A stretch of 64,000 nucleotides of DNA from Apostichopus japonicus (lineage: Eukaryota > Echinodermata > Holothuroidea > Aspidochirotida > Stichopodidae), in assembly GCF_037975245.1 (NCBI RefSeq), contig NC_092570.1:13971001-14035000 (forward strand), written 5' to 3'. A model generated the notes under the pieces. It saw nothing but the letters and a program-made list of their open reading frames with translations. It ran no database searches and had not been told where the DNA came from. Each line of letters begins with the position of its first letter. Positions within the stretch are counted from its first letter, which is position 1. The position numbers were made by a program, and so were the translations under genes. Below are positions 26,401 through 35,771 of the stretch, in pieces.

Positions 26401-29400
26401 CTCTGCAAGGACAAGAAAATAACAATGTAAGGCACAGTGTTAAAACGCTGAGGAGGCTGCATAGGATCACTTATTGTGTTGTACACTTTCACACAATAGG
26501 CATTGCTGGCCTGTTATTATAATATTTATTCTTTGATATTGATTCCACTATTGTTGCAGTAATAATAATAATAATAATACACAGTTCTTATAAGGCGCAA
26601 ATATACACTTAAGTCTCTATGCGCTGGTACAACTTAGCCTTGGTCATTGGTAACTTGTCACACCTACACACCAAAGTGTGCACAATTCAATCAATCTCTC
26701 CTGGGGCACCACAACCATGTGTCCCCCTGGGGACTTCTCCATAGGGTGCAGCCACAAACCGGCCCACGCAACTATATTTACAAGTTACCTCGCAAGTCTC
26801 CATTTATACACCTGGGTAAAGAGAGGCAATGGAGATAAAGTGCCTTGCCCAAGGACACAACGCAATGATCTGGCCAGGGCTCGAACCTGTAATCCTCAGA
26901 TCACCAGTCCACTGCCTTAACCACTTGACCACAATGCCCCCCCCCCCCCAGTTAAGTTTTGCAGCTGCTAAGGCTTTCCTGTTTGACACAGTGGCCACTG
27001 GCTGTACCATCAAATCTGTCATTTAATGGAGTGGGAACGATGTCTGCGAGTTAGAGATAATTTACAATTAATTGTAACAATTTGGCTTCCATCATCTTCT
27101 TATGTTTATTATTTAATGTTGTCTCTTTGAAAAATTAGTGTTTCTAATATATCTCTTTCATAGTTTATCAAATTTTTGAAGCAACATGTACCCCAACACC
27201 TAACTTATCTAATAAGTCAGGGACCAAAGGGTTGTGGTGACATGGAGAAGTCTGGGATAGTGAAATTTCCAATTCATTAGAATATAGTTTGCCATATTTT
27301 TGTCCATTCAGAGCATAATGTGTATCATAATGTAAAAGAAGGTACAGTAATGTGCGAACACAGAGAGTTATGAATTTGAAAAACTCCAAAATCAATGAAA
27401 CAACATAACAAAGGCCTAAGCCTGCATGCCAGGCACACAAGAGTTAGCCTAATGAAAGTTTATTGTTGTGAAGGTGTGATTGGAAAATAATTCTTTCGTA
27501 AAGCGGTAATAATCTTGATACAAATAACAATCAGATATTTATGTAGCAGGGAATAATATATTCTTTATATAAAGTAATGGAAGAATGAATGAAAATAAAA
27601 ATGCTTTGTCAAAAGAATTTTGAAAGCTGATCGTTACATGAGTTAATAGATTGACGTTGTATATGATATATACAATTCAGTATATATATAATATATAATA
27701 CTGTAAAGTACTTGGAATGATGGAATCAATAACACTAAGCCTCCAGACTTTTCATTAATGAAAGGATGGTCGGTCTGGAAAATCAGGGGTTTGGATAAAG
27801 GGGTCTAATACGATAATCGGATATCTTTGTCGATGATTTTCTACCCTTAGCTTCTCTATCGAGCAGTAAATATCCCGGTAAAGGATGGAGGTATGTATTA
27901 AACTCTATGCACTGAATAAGATACCATAAAACAGTTGAACATGTAGTCAGTTAACCTACCAGGTGGATACTTGTCCCGTGGTTTCGGGTACTTCTCCCCA
28001 TATCTGTCAAACTCTTCCCTTCTCTGCGGAGACAGAGGCCGCCTGTGGCCGAACGAGTCCTTGCGTCTCGGTGACAATGACTCTTTACGTCGTCTCTCTG
28101 ATGAGTGAGATCTTTGTGAGCTGCCGATCGATGAAGACCTCACGTGGCCTTTAAGACCTTTTGCACCCGGTCCGGAGTGATATGGGGCAGGTACCGGTAG
28201 GTCCTTTTCGGGGGTATCTCGCCGACGCTTCTTGGCAGATGACATTGGTATCGGCGTTACTTGTTTCTTCTTCTCGGAAGTCCTCTCGACCGAGATGGAG
28301 CTATGCTTCCGATGCTGTTCCCTTGGCGACAGAGACCTTTTCTTACCCTGGCTTCTCTTTGGGGAGGGTGTTCTTGAAAGTAAAGGAGTAGAGGCCGGGT
28401 GGGCTCCTGTGTGCCTTTGACCTTCTACAGCACGATCTTTGACTACTTTAGTTTTAGCAGTTTTCGGTTCAGAAGCTAACCTTTTCTGAGCAGGGGCTTT
28501 CTTCTTTTTCGGTTTCTCTGGAGTTCTCTTAGACGACTTTGGCTCCATGTCACTTTCCTCGCTGCTGCTACTGCTATCAGAGGACGGAGATCTCCTGGTT
28601 AACAGCAAGGAATCAATAGAAAAAGGAGACTTATTATCATTTTCTTATTAATTACAATCGATTAATTTGATTATAATAATACGACTCTAGTAACTGGTAT
28701 TGTATCATCTATGCACGTGATAAGTAAGGCCTAGACAGCATAAAACTAAGATAAATAAACTAACTTTTTCTTTTCAACTTTGACCTCTTTTTTCTTCTTT
28801 TTTGCTTCTTTTACAGGGGTCGTGACCTTGGCTTTCTTCTTTAGCGGTTCTGCTTCGGCTCTCGAGTGGCGTGCCTTCTTTGCAGTGATGTCGCCAATGG
28901 CCGCTCTGCGATGATATTAGAAAACAAAAAGGCATGTCGTCTTCAGAAGATAGATATATATATATCACAAATGTGTCCAAAAATAAAGTCTGTTGCACCA
29001 TTTTTGATATTTTGGCAATTATTTCATCACACCTAGAGTGATGAGACCATTGTTTAATGGAGTCACCGCCAAATCGCTAAATTTCCCAAAAAATTGGTCC
29101 TGATTTTTGCAGCTGAGATAATACAGTGATTTGAGTCATGTGACTAGAAAACTTGCCAAAATACCGTTCCTGGAGGAGATTATGACCCTCCAAGATATTT
29201 CTCAGTTGCTAAATTTAGGAACTAAATGTCTCATGGTGGGTAAAATGATTTTGCCGATGATTGTTATCATAGAGCAAAACTACCTTGTGGATGTTTGAAT
29301 ATGGGTGACCATTTTCTTTACTTTCTAGCATATTTGGGAGACATTACTGACGAAACTTAATACACAAGTGAAACTAATTAAGCAGATCAACCAAAAAAAA

Positions 29401-32400
29401 ACATTCTCCTTGGGGAAAAAACCAATTGACTGGGACTTTGGCGTATTTATTTATTCGTATTCTTGTTACTCAAATAGTTGGGACCATTGTCTAATGCTAA
29501 TACCTGTCTAAAGGACGTTAACATTAACAATTTCGAGGAAGCAATAAACCTTGCGCAAGATCGTGATACGTGGCGGAGGTTAATCACTGAGCATGTCAGA
29601 TAGACGAGACTCAACTTACTACTAATACTACTAATACCTGTCTAAACTGTCCTCCAGTATCATGCTTCAAAGCACTGGGTATTAACAGTACGAACAGTTC
29701 CTTACCTTGATCTGATTCATACTGCTCATACTGCCAATATGAGTGCTCTGAAGCGGGACTTGACACATCAGTATAGACAAAATTGTTACAAGTGGGTGTG
29801 AACTATAAATGGCTATGAATATGCATGAGCATCATGAAACTCCACCCAGTTTTCAATGTACTGTACTGTCATGTCTCGCTCAAGGTTTCTGGTGCTGACA
29901 GACAGACAGACAATATGAATGTCTTGTGTTAGGTTCAAGAGTAGGAACTGTTCATTCTCTCAGTACAAGTGCTTTGACACATGACATTAGAGCATTTCCA
30001 GCATAGAGCGGTTACTAGCATCATACAGCTATGCCAAGTGGCTGAAACCTAAGCTGTGACCCTAACACATAAATACAGGTCTCCAGTGAATAAATAGGAT
30101 AGCATACATGTGTTTAAGAAAATGTTTACTTGATGGTGTCTTTCTTCTTGCTTTTCTTCATCTCCCCGAGGGGTGTGACATCCCTCTTGACCTTGGTGTC
30201 CTTCTTCTTGGGTTTCTTCTTCAGAGGGGTGGGAGATGGCGACCTGGAGGAACTTGAACTTGACGAAGAAGACGAGGAGGAGGAAGATCCGCTGCTGCCG
30301 CTGCTTGATGATGACTATGGAGATCATAACGGCATGCCAGACAAAAATAAAATAGGGAAAGGTACTTTACTTAATACCACAGTACTCTTCAGGGGGGGGG
30401 GGGGGGAGGGGGAATGAAGGCATTCTTGAGCAGAACTGTGTAACTTCTAGTTCATATCAAGCCCATCATACACTAATGGGGACATAAAAAGAGCTTTATC
30501 TATACAGAGCTTAGAATATGTAATGAAAACTGATAACTTTATTTCAATAAAAAGTGGATAAGGTCATATGATACTGTAGCATTATAGAATTCATCATGTT
30601 GAACATGTTTTATCTTGGAGTATGTTTTTTGGGGAGTTTAATCCTGCACTTGAAATGAAATGAAAGTGAAACTGGTTCAAACCCTTTACAACCCCACCCC
30701 CCCCCCCCTGTCCCCTTCTCTCTTAGGGTATGAAACAGATCATCAAGTTGAATCCTTTCATTTGTTTGGAGGTTATTCACATAGACTGTATTAAAATCAG
30801 TCCATAAATTAGTCAGCAGTTACATTTCATTGGTAGGGTGTCAAACAAATTGAAATTTTTAATGAGACCACAAAGTTTACGGCCCGTATAATAAAACAAA
30901 ATTTCTTTGGGTTAAAATTCAGCTCAGTTTAGGGAGAGAACTTCTGGTCACAAACTGGAAAACCAAGGTCCACCCCCCTGCCTATCCTCCCCCCCCCCCG
31001 AGAGAAAATCAAGCAGGGTTGTACATATACACATATATATATACACACAAACAACTATGTACATACACACACATATGCACACAGACAGACAGACACATAC
31101 AACCACACCCTAATGTCTTCTCTTCATGGCTGTACTGCTGTACTTTCTAGTAAGGGGGATTTTTGGATTGATACTACTAAAAAAAAAACAAGAAAAGAAA
31201 TATATCTCACCTCTTCATCTCCTTGCTCTTTCTCCATCTCGTCCATCCTGGCTAGTTCCATCTGAAGCTGAGTCCTCTTTTTGAGAAGTAAATACTCTTC
31301 ATTCTTCCAGGACTCATCTTTAAAATATATGAAGAGAATATCCAGTTTATCTATGATGATTGCCAATCACAGAACACATGACAGTGAGCCACAAGATCTC
31401 AAATGCAAGTTTAATCGTTAAAATACTCACTGTCTGACCCTGAGTAATCAGATCAAATACTCACTGTCTGACTATGAGTTGTCAGATAGAATACTCACTG
31501 GTGACTATGAGTTATCAGATAAAATACTCACTGTCTGACTCTGAGTTATCAGATAGAATACTCACTGTCTGACTCTGAGTTATCAGTTAAAATTACTGTC
31601 TGACTCTGAGTTATCAGTTAAAATACTCACTGCCTGACCCTGAGTTATCAGATAAAATACTCACTGACTGACTCTGAGTAATCAGATAAAATAATCACTG
31701 TCTGACTCTGAGTTACCAGATCAAATACTCACTGTCTGACTCTGAGTTATCTGTTAAAATACTCACTGTCTGACTCTGAGTAATCAGATCAAATACTCAC
31801 TGTCCGACTCTAAGTTATTGGATAAAATACTCACTGTCTGACCCTGAGTTGTCAGATAGAATACTCACTGTCTGACTCTGAGTTATCAGTTAAAATACTC
31901 ACTGTCCAACTCTGAGTTATCGGATAAAATACTCACTGTCCGACTCTGAGTTATCAGATAAAATACTCACTGTCTGACTCTTGAGTTATCGAATAAAATA
32001 CTCACTGTCTGACCCTGAGTTATCAGATAAAATACTCACTGTCTGACCCTGAGTTATCAGTTACAATACTCACTGTCTGACTCTGAGTTATCAGTTACAA
32101 TACTCACTGTCTGACTCTGAGTTATCAGTTAAAATACTCACTGTCTGACTCTGAGTAATCAGATAAAATACTCACTGTCCGACTCTGAGTTATCAGTTAA
32201 AATATTCACTGTCTGACTCTGAGTAATCAGATAAACTACTCACTGTCTGACTCTGAGTTGTCAGATAGAATACTCACTGTCTGACTCTGAGTTATCAGTT
32301 AAAGTACTCACTGTCTGACTCTGAGTAATCAGATAAAATACTCACAGTCTGACTCTGAGTTATCAGATTAACTACTCACTGTCTGACTCTGAGTTGTCAG

Positions 32401-35400
32401 ATAGAATACTCACATCTGACTCTGAGTAATCAGTTAAAATACTCAGTCTGACCCTGAGTTCTCATTACCCGTCCAGGTCTCATTCTTCTCACTTGGAGGG
32501 GATTTATCTTGTTTAACCACCAAACTCTGGACTTCTTTCCTCTTTTTCTTATCACAATATATCAGACTTATCTGACTCTGAGTTATCAGATAAACTACTC
32601 ATTGTCTGACTCTGAGTAATCAGATCAAATACTCACTGTCTGACTCTGAGTAATCAGATAAACTACTCACTGTCTGACTCTGAGTTATCAGATAAAATAC
32701 TCACTGTCTGACTCTTGAGTTATCGAATAAAATACTCACTGTCTGACTCTGAGTTATCAGATAAAATACTCACTGTCTGACCCTGAGTTATCAGTTACAA
32801 TACTCACTGTCTGACTCTGAGTTATCAGTTAAAATACTCACTGTCTGACTCTGAGTTATCAGTTAAAATACTCACTGTCCGACTCTGAGTTATCAGTTAA
32901 AGTACTCACTGTCTGACTCTGAGTAATCAGATAAAATACTCACAGTCTGACTCTGAGTAATCAGATCAAATACTCACTGTCTGACTCTGAGTTATCAGAT
33001 TAACTACTCACTGTCTGACTCTGAGTTGTCAGATAGAATACTCACATCTGACTCTGAGTAATCAGTTAAAATACTCACAGTCTGACTCTGCGTAATCAGA
33101 TCAAATACTCACTGTCTGACTCTGAGTTATCAGATTAACTACTCACTGTCTGACTCTGAGTTGTCAGATAGAATACTCACATCTGACTCTGAGTAATCAG
33201 TTAAAATACTCACTGTCTGACCCTGAGTTCTCATTACCCGTCCAGGTCTCATTCTTTTCACTTGGAGGGGATTTATCTTGTTTAACCACCAAACTCTGGA
33301 CTTCTTTCCTCTTTTTCTTATCACAATATATCAGACTTATCTGACTCTGAGTTATCAGATAAACTACTCATTGTCTGACTCTGAGTAATCAGATCAAATA
33401 TTCACTGTCTGACTCTGAGTAATCAGATAAACTACTCACTGTCTGACTCTGAGTTGTCAGATAGAATACTCACATCTGACTCAGTAATCAGTTAAAATAC
33501 TCACTGTCTGACTCTGAGTAATCAGATCAAATACTCACTGTCTGACTCTGAGTTATCAGATTAACTACTCACTGTCTGACTCTGAGTTGTCAGATAGAAT
33601 ACTCACATCTGACTCTGAGTAATCAGTTAAAATACTCACTGTCTGACCCTGAGTTCTCATTACCCGTCCAGGTCTCATTTTTCTCACTTGGAGGGGATTT
33701 ATCTTGTTTTACCACCAAACTCTGGACTTCTTTCCTCTTTTTCTTATCAGAGCTGGCAGATCTTGTAGACTTGTTGTAATAATCCCTCTATTTCATGAGA
33801 AAACAAATGAAGACACATTGCATTAAAACTTCTCATGAAAAAAATGGCCAATTCTTACAAAATTTACATTATGCCTGCTACATGTGAGATTTCCTCAGCT
33901 GTGCTTTGGTTCACTGATCAATGAACTTTAAATGAATTTGATGAAACACAAACCTACCAAACCCCCAAAGGTGTAAAACTGGAGACTCCAAGTACAAAGA
34001 GATAGGTGCAAAAAAACAGGATAAACTCTATATCTGGTTTGTTCTACCCAGTTTAGATTTTGCACGAGAGGTTTGGAAATTCAACTGTGCGATGATACAC
34101 AGAACTATGAGTCTCACAGTAAAGCTGTGATAGTAGGCAGGTATGGACAAATTAACATGGCAAACCAAATAACTGTTGTACACGCTGTGCAGCTTCACCA
34201 AACCTGTGCATGGTACATAATAGCCTATATTATTAATAATATATAGAGATGAACACAAAGATAGAACACACAATGACAGATATCTGGAGTATATGTTACT
34301 GTTATGAGTATATTGGAACCTTCAGTCTCCCTTCAGCAATTTCTGTTTTATGTTGTAATTGCTGAAGAAGGTTGTGTGCGTTTGTGTGTGAGCCTGATCG
34401 AATGAATGCACACCTCATGATCTTATAACGACCTTTTACATAATCCCTGCATCTTTGACATATACTTACAGATTGCGTGTCTGTAGGTGAGGTGCTCCTT
34501 CTTGATTTTCCACGATCTTTATAATCTGGTCTATCCTTTGCAGCTCTTTTCGTCTCTACTTTATGCCTTAAGTCTCCAGAACGGCCACTGTGCCAAAAAA
34601 AAAAACAGAGGTGCCATTGGGAAACAAAGTTCTAACTCCATAAGAAAAAGCAAAACCCAGATTGATCATTCAAATTCAAAGCAACTATGCATTTGGGAGA
34701 TAAGATACAGTCTTAAAATTTATGTCTGGGACTAGTGGCATTGGGAGCTGGGTCTGACCCCCAATTTGAAAGTTTTTATTTTGCTTTAAATATATTATGA
34801 AAATGAAAAATACATGCATTCTTTATCCCACGTTTCACAAGGATCCCTAATTGAACCTGGGCCCTTGGACTGCAGACACTGACTGCTTCCCTTCTCCTCA
34901 GGTCTCTGCAGGAGATTGCTAATATGAAATGCTCAATTCTAATCAACATTAAATATATTTTGATTTTGTATCTTGGTAGAAGCAAATCGTAAGAATTATA
35001 TATATGTGAGCGTCAAGCCTTATATACCTTTTACTGCTACGGCCGCTGTAATTTTCATGGAGAAAGTGGCAAGTCTCTCCATACGAACAATTGCCATCCC
35101 TTGACCAATTTCGACACACCTCTCGAGTTGAGTCTCTCTGCAAAGGGAAGCAAAGAGAAAAGTAAAAAAGGAATTGACCGTGAACTGAAGGACTGTACCC
35201 ATATTCTAATCACAACATACTATAATGTTGAAAAAAGGGATACAAGTTGTTGCCTGAAAACATAATATCTTAGTCCACCGAAATCATACCAAGAAATGAA
35301 ATGGTGAGATTTAGTCAAATACAATAAAGAAATGTCACAGGTATACATACATGCATTTATATTTTGGATTGTGTATCCAGACCAGAGCACAAGGTCAAAA

Positions 35401-35755
35401 CAGCTGACAGGATGGTGTTTTTTTTTTTTTTTTTAAGAGTATGAATATTCCTTCATGTTACAATGAGACCTTTACCAAAATACCTTTATTTTTAGATCTG
35501 TCACTGTATTGTGTAGGCCTACGTTTGGGTTATATATACTATGAATATACTAAGACCAGCATGCTACAGTGGGCTTACGCCAATATAAGACTAGTAATTG
35601 CGTTGGCCTAGCCTAGGCAGTATTGTTTGTGCTAAATGTAGTTAGCTCACATCTTTACTGCTTCCTGGACCAAGTCTTTCGAAAACGCTAGGTCTTCTGT
35701 CTTGGCGATCATGCCTGCTTTCACTCTTCTGATCAACAGTAACCCTTCTACGCAT
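19985..35755 (-). CDS. ZC3H13: ZC3H13 orthologue, zinc finger CCCH protein 13, complete, 13 coding exons
   Basis: Coding exons in gene order: 35755-35651, 35137-35028, 34587-34470, 33787-33640, 31317-31211, 30314-30130, 28905-28765, 28594-27960, 26402-26087, 25710-24179, 23419-23219, 22298-22132, 20134-19985. All junctions are GT-AG and the phases agree throughout, giving 3915 nt (1304 aa; the human protein is about 1670). The N-terminus reads MRRRVTVDQK then RRPSVFERLGP, as in vertebrate ZC3H13. One CCCH finger follows (C43, C52, C58, H62). The middle is low-complexity, RS/RD/KE-rich and probably disordered. The end carries the conserved KFTPG and LGPCCGAL blocks. Known role: a subunit of the WTAP/VIRMA/HAKAI m6A-writer complex (Flacc/Xio in flies) that supports its nuclear localisation. 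The start is the first in-frame ATG, in a family-typical context. A 7-codon uORF overlaps it. Introns hold SINE, hAT-like and minisatellite DNA. Identity is very secure; exact exon ends are inferred from sequence alone. Confidence 0.93.
22339..22376. repeat. AACAC pentanucleotide array just upstream of ZC3H13 exon 12
   Basis: (CACAA)n of about seven units, in intron 11, about 40 bp from the exon 12 acceptor. Confidence 0.9.
22721..23186. mobile_element. hAT-like element in ZC3H13 intron 11, TIR TAAGGTGACCA
   Basis: 466 bp. Ends TAAGGTGACCATATTTGC and (inverted) TAAGGTGACCAGACGTCC. Flanks CTTTAAGG and TTTTAAGG match at 7 of 8. The interior near one end repeats TCGGGGACA. The element ends about 32 bp from the donor of ZC3H13 exon 11. 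Confidence 0.85.
23585..23970. repeat. 48-bp minisatellite in ZC3H13 intron 10
   Basis: About eight units of TTGTATGCACACATAGTGG, then the remainder with CAACGGTTTCAATGTACG. The outer units are more diverged than the inner ones. The period is divisible by three, so both strands stay open; the reading frames are not genes. Confidence 0.9.
24179..25710 (-). CDS. ZC3H13: ZC3H13 exon 10: large RD/RG/KE low-complexity exon
   Basis: A 1532-nt exon encoding about 510 residues. Order: a proline-rich start, DPRGD-type repeats, an RGG-like block with three HGRGRGEE copies (a 30-bp tandem repeat at about 25040-25115), a KR/ES-rich part, then an acidic end (SDISDDDFVVEDEDG). The acidic end matches the human ISDDELDEILAGD block that precedes the conserved C-terminal domain. 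Long antisense open frames here are composition artefacts. Confidence 0.9.
26557..26950 (-). mobile_element. tRNA-derived SINE (family B) in ZC3H13 intron 8
   Basis: On the minus strand the head reads CATTGTGGTCAAGTGGTTAA with A-box, then GGTTCGAGCCCTGG as B-box, then TGTCCTTGGGCAAGGCACTT as a conserved body. It ends with a CGCATAGAGAC / GCGCCTTATAAG segment and an ATT-repeat tail. Complete by structure. Confidence 0.78.
27960..28594 (-). CDS. ZC3H13: ZC3H13 exon 8: serine/lysine-rich, RS-type region
   Basis: A 635-nt exon encoding a disordered segment that begins RSPSSDSSSSSEESDMEP. It is rich in KKK runs and in SP/RS dipeptides (TPSPKRSQGK, SLSPRRKDS, PLSPQRREE), consistent with SR-kinase and CDK-type phosphorylation sites. 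It enters with one base completing an AAG lysine codon and leaves one base that makes GAG with exon 9. No folded domain is visible. Confidence 0.9.
29655..29775 (-). repeat. Dispersed hairpin repeat, copy 2 (ZC3H13 intron 6)
   Basis: On the minus strand it reads GCTTCAGAGCACTCATATTG through ATCAGATCAAGGTAAGGAAC to CAGTGCTTTGAAGCATGATA, again a self-inverted unit with arms of about 38 nt. Confidence 0.7.
29868..30010 (+). repeat. Dispersed hairpin repeat, copy 3, degenerate (ZC3H13 intron 6)
   Basis: It shares CTGTCATGTC, GTAGGAACTGTTCATTCTCT and AGTACAAGTGCTTTGACACA with the other copies. The left arm has been altered by a short CAGA run. Confidence 0.55.
32446..32553 (-). pseudogene. Partial copy of ZC3H13 exon 4, donor lost
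   Basis: It has the same extent as the copy near 33.2 kb and the same abrupt 5' boundary. Here GACAGTGAGT has become GACTGAGT, a 2-bp loss that removes the splice donor. The flanking array sequence also matches the other copy, so exon fragment and array were duplicated together. Confidence 0.8.
33214..33323 (-). pseudogene. Partial copy of ZC3H13 exon 4, donor kept
   Basis: About 108 nt nearly identical to the 3' part of exon 4 (from GATAAGAAAAAG to GGGTCAGACA), followed by an intact GTGAGT. Its reading frame is open. The 5' part of the exon and its acceptor are missing; homology stops abruptly and array-derived DNA follows. Confidence 0.8.
33640..33787 (-). CDS. ZC3H13: ZC3H13 exon 4: source of the intron-4 minisatellite
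   Basis: It encodes RDYYNKSTRSASSDKKKRK through to ETWTGNENSGSD. The last codon is completed by exon 5 to give SGSDNESW, matching the human acidic stretch before the MKRQKIQREL helix. The acceptor is ATAG and the donor is ACA|GTGAGT. The terminal bases GAACTCAGGGTCAGACA and the donor are the parent of the 34-bp repeat that fills the next 2.2 kb. About 108 nt of the exon recur twice downstream. Confidence 0.88.
35028..35137 (-). CDS. ZC3H13: ZC3H13 exon 2: CCCH zinc finger
   Basis: This exon encodes C-x8-C-x5-C-x3-H (CRNWSRDGNC, then SYGETCHFLH), a canonical CCCH finger. It aligns with human CRNWLKTGNCLYGNTCRFVH. The acceptor is TTTGCAG and the donor GTATAT. The exon enters in phase 0 and leaves two bases. 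Confidence 0.95.
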
Positions 35756-35771
35756 TTTCGACTACTTTCAT
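35748..35771 (-). promoter_or_regulatory. uORF overlapping the ZC3H13 start codon
   Basis: An ATG 16 nt upstream of the ZC3H13 ATG opens a 7-codon frame (MKVVENA) whose TAG lies just past the ZC3H13 start codon, so the two frames overlap. Short overlapping uORFs can lower initiation at the main start. Whether the transcript includes this ATG depends on the transcription start, which is not visible here. Confidence 0.45.

Larger units (their letters stand above)
31418..33639 (-). repeat. 34-bp minisatellite of exon-4 end plus 5' splice site, in ZC3H13 intron 4
   Basis: Roughly 58 units (length divided by period), broken by two partial exon-4 copies. In gene orientation a unit reads about GATAACTCAGAGTCAGACA, then GTGAGT, then ATTTTATCT. 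This matches the last bases of exon 4 (GAGAACTCAGGGTCAGACA) and its real donor GTGAGT plus following intron bases. Most units keep the GTGAGT hexamer; a few have lost it (for example near 31590 and 32412). The period is not a multiple of three, so no long frame exists. A block of about 770 bp (array plus exon copy) is itself duplicated. Confidence 0.9.

Noticed and set aside
31418-33639. Regular 34-bp repeats resembling a CRISPR array
   Set aside because: Units are directly adjacent with no unique spacers, and they derive from a neighbouring exon and its splice donor in a eukaryotic gene.
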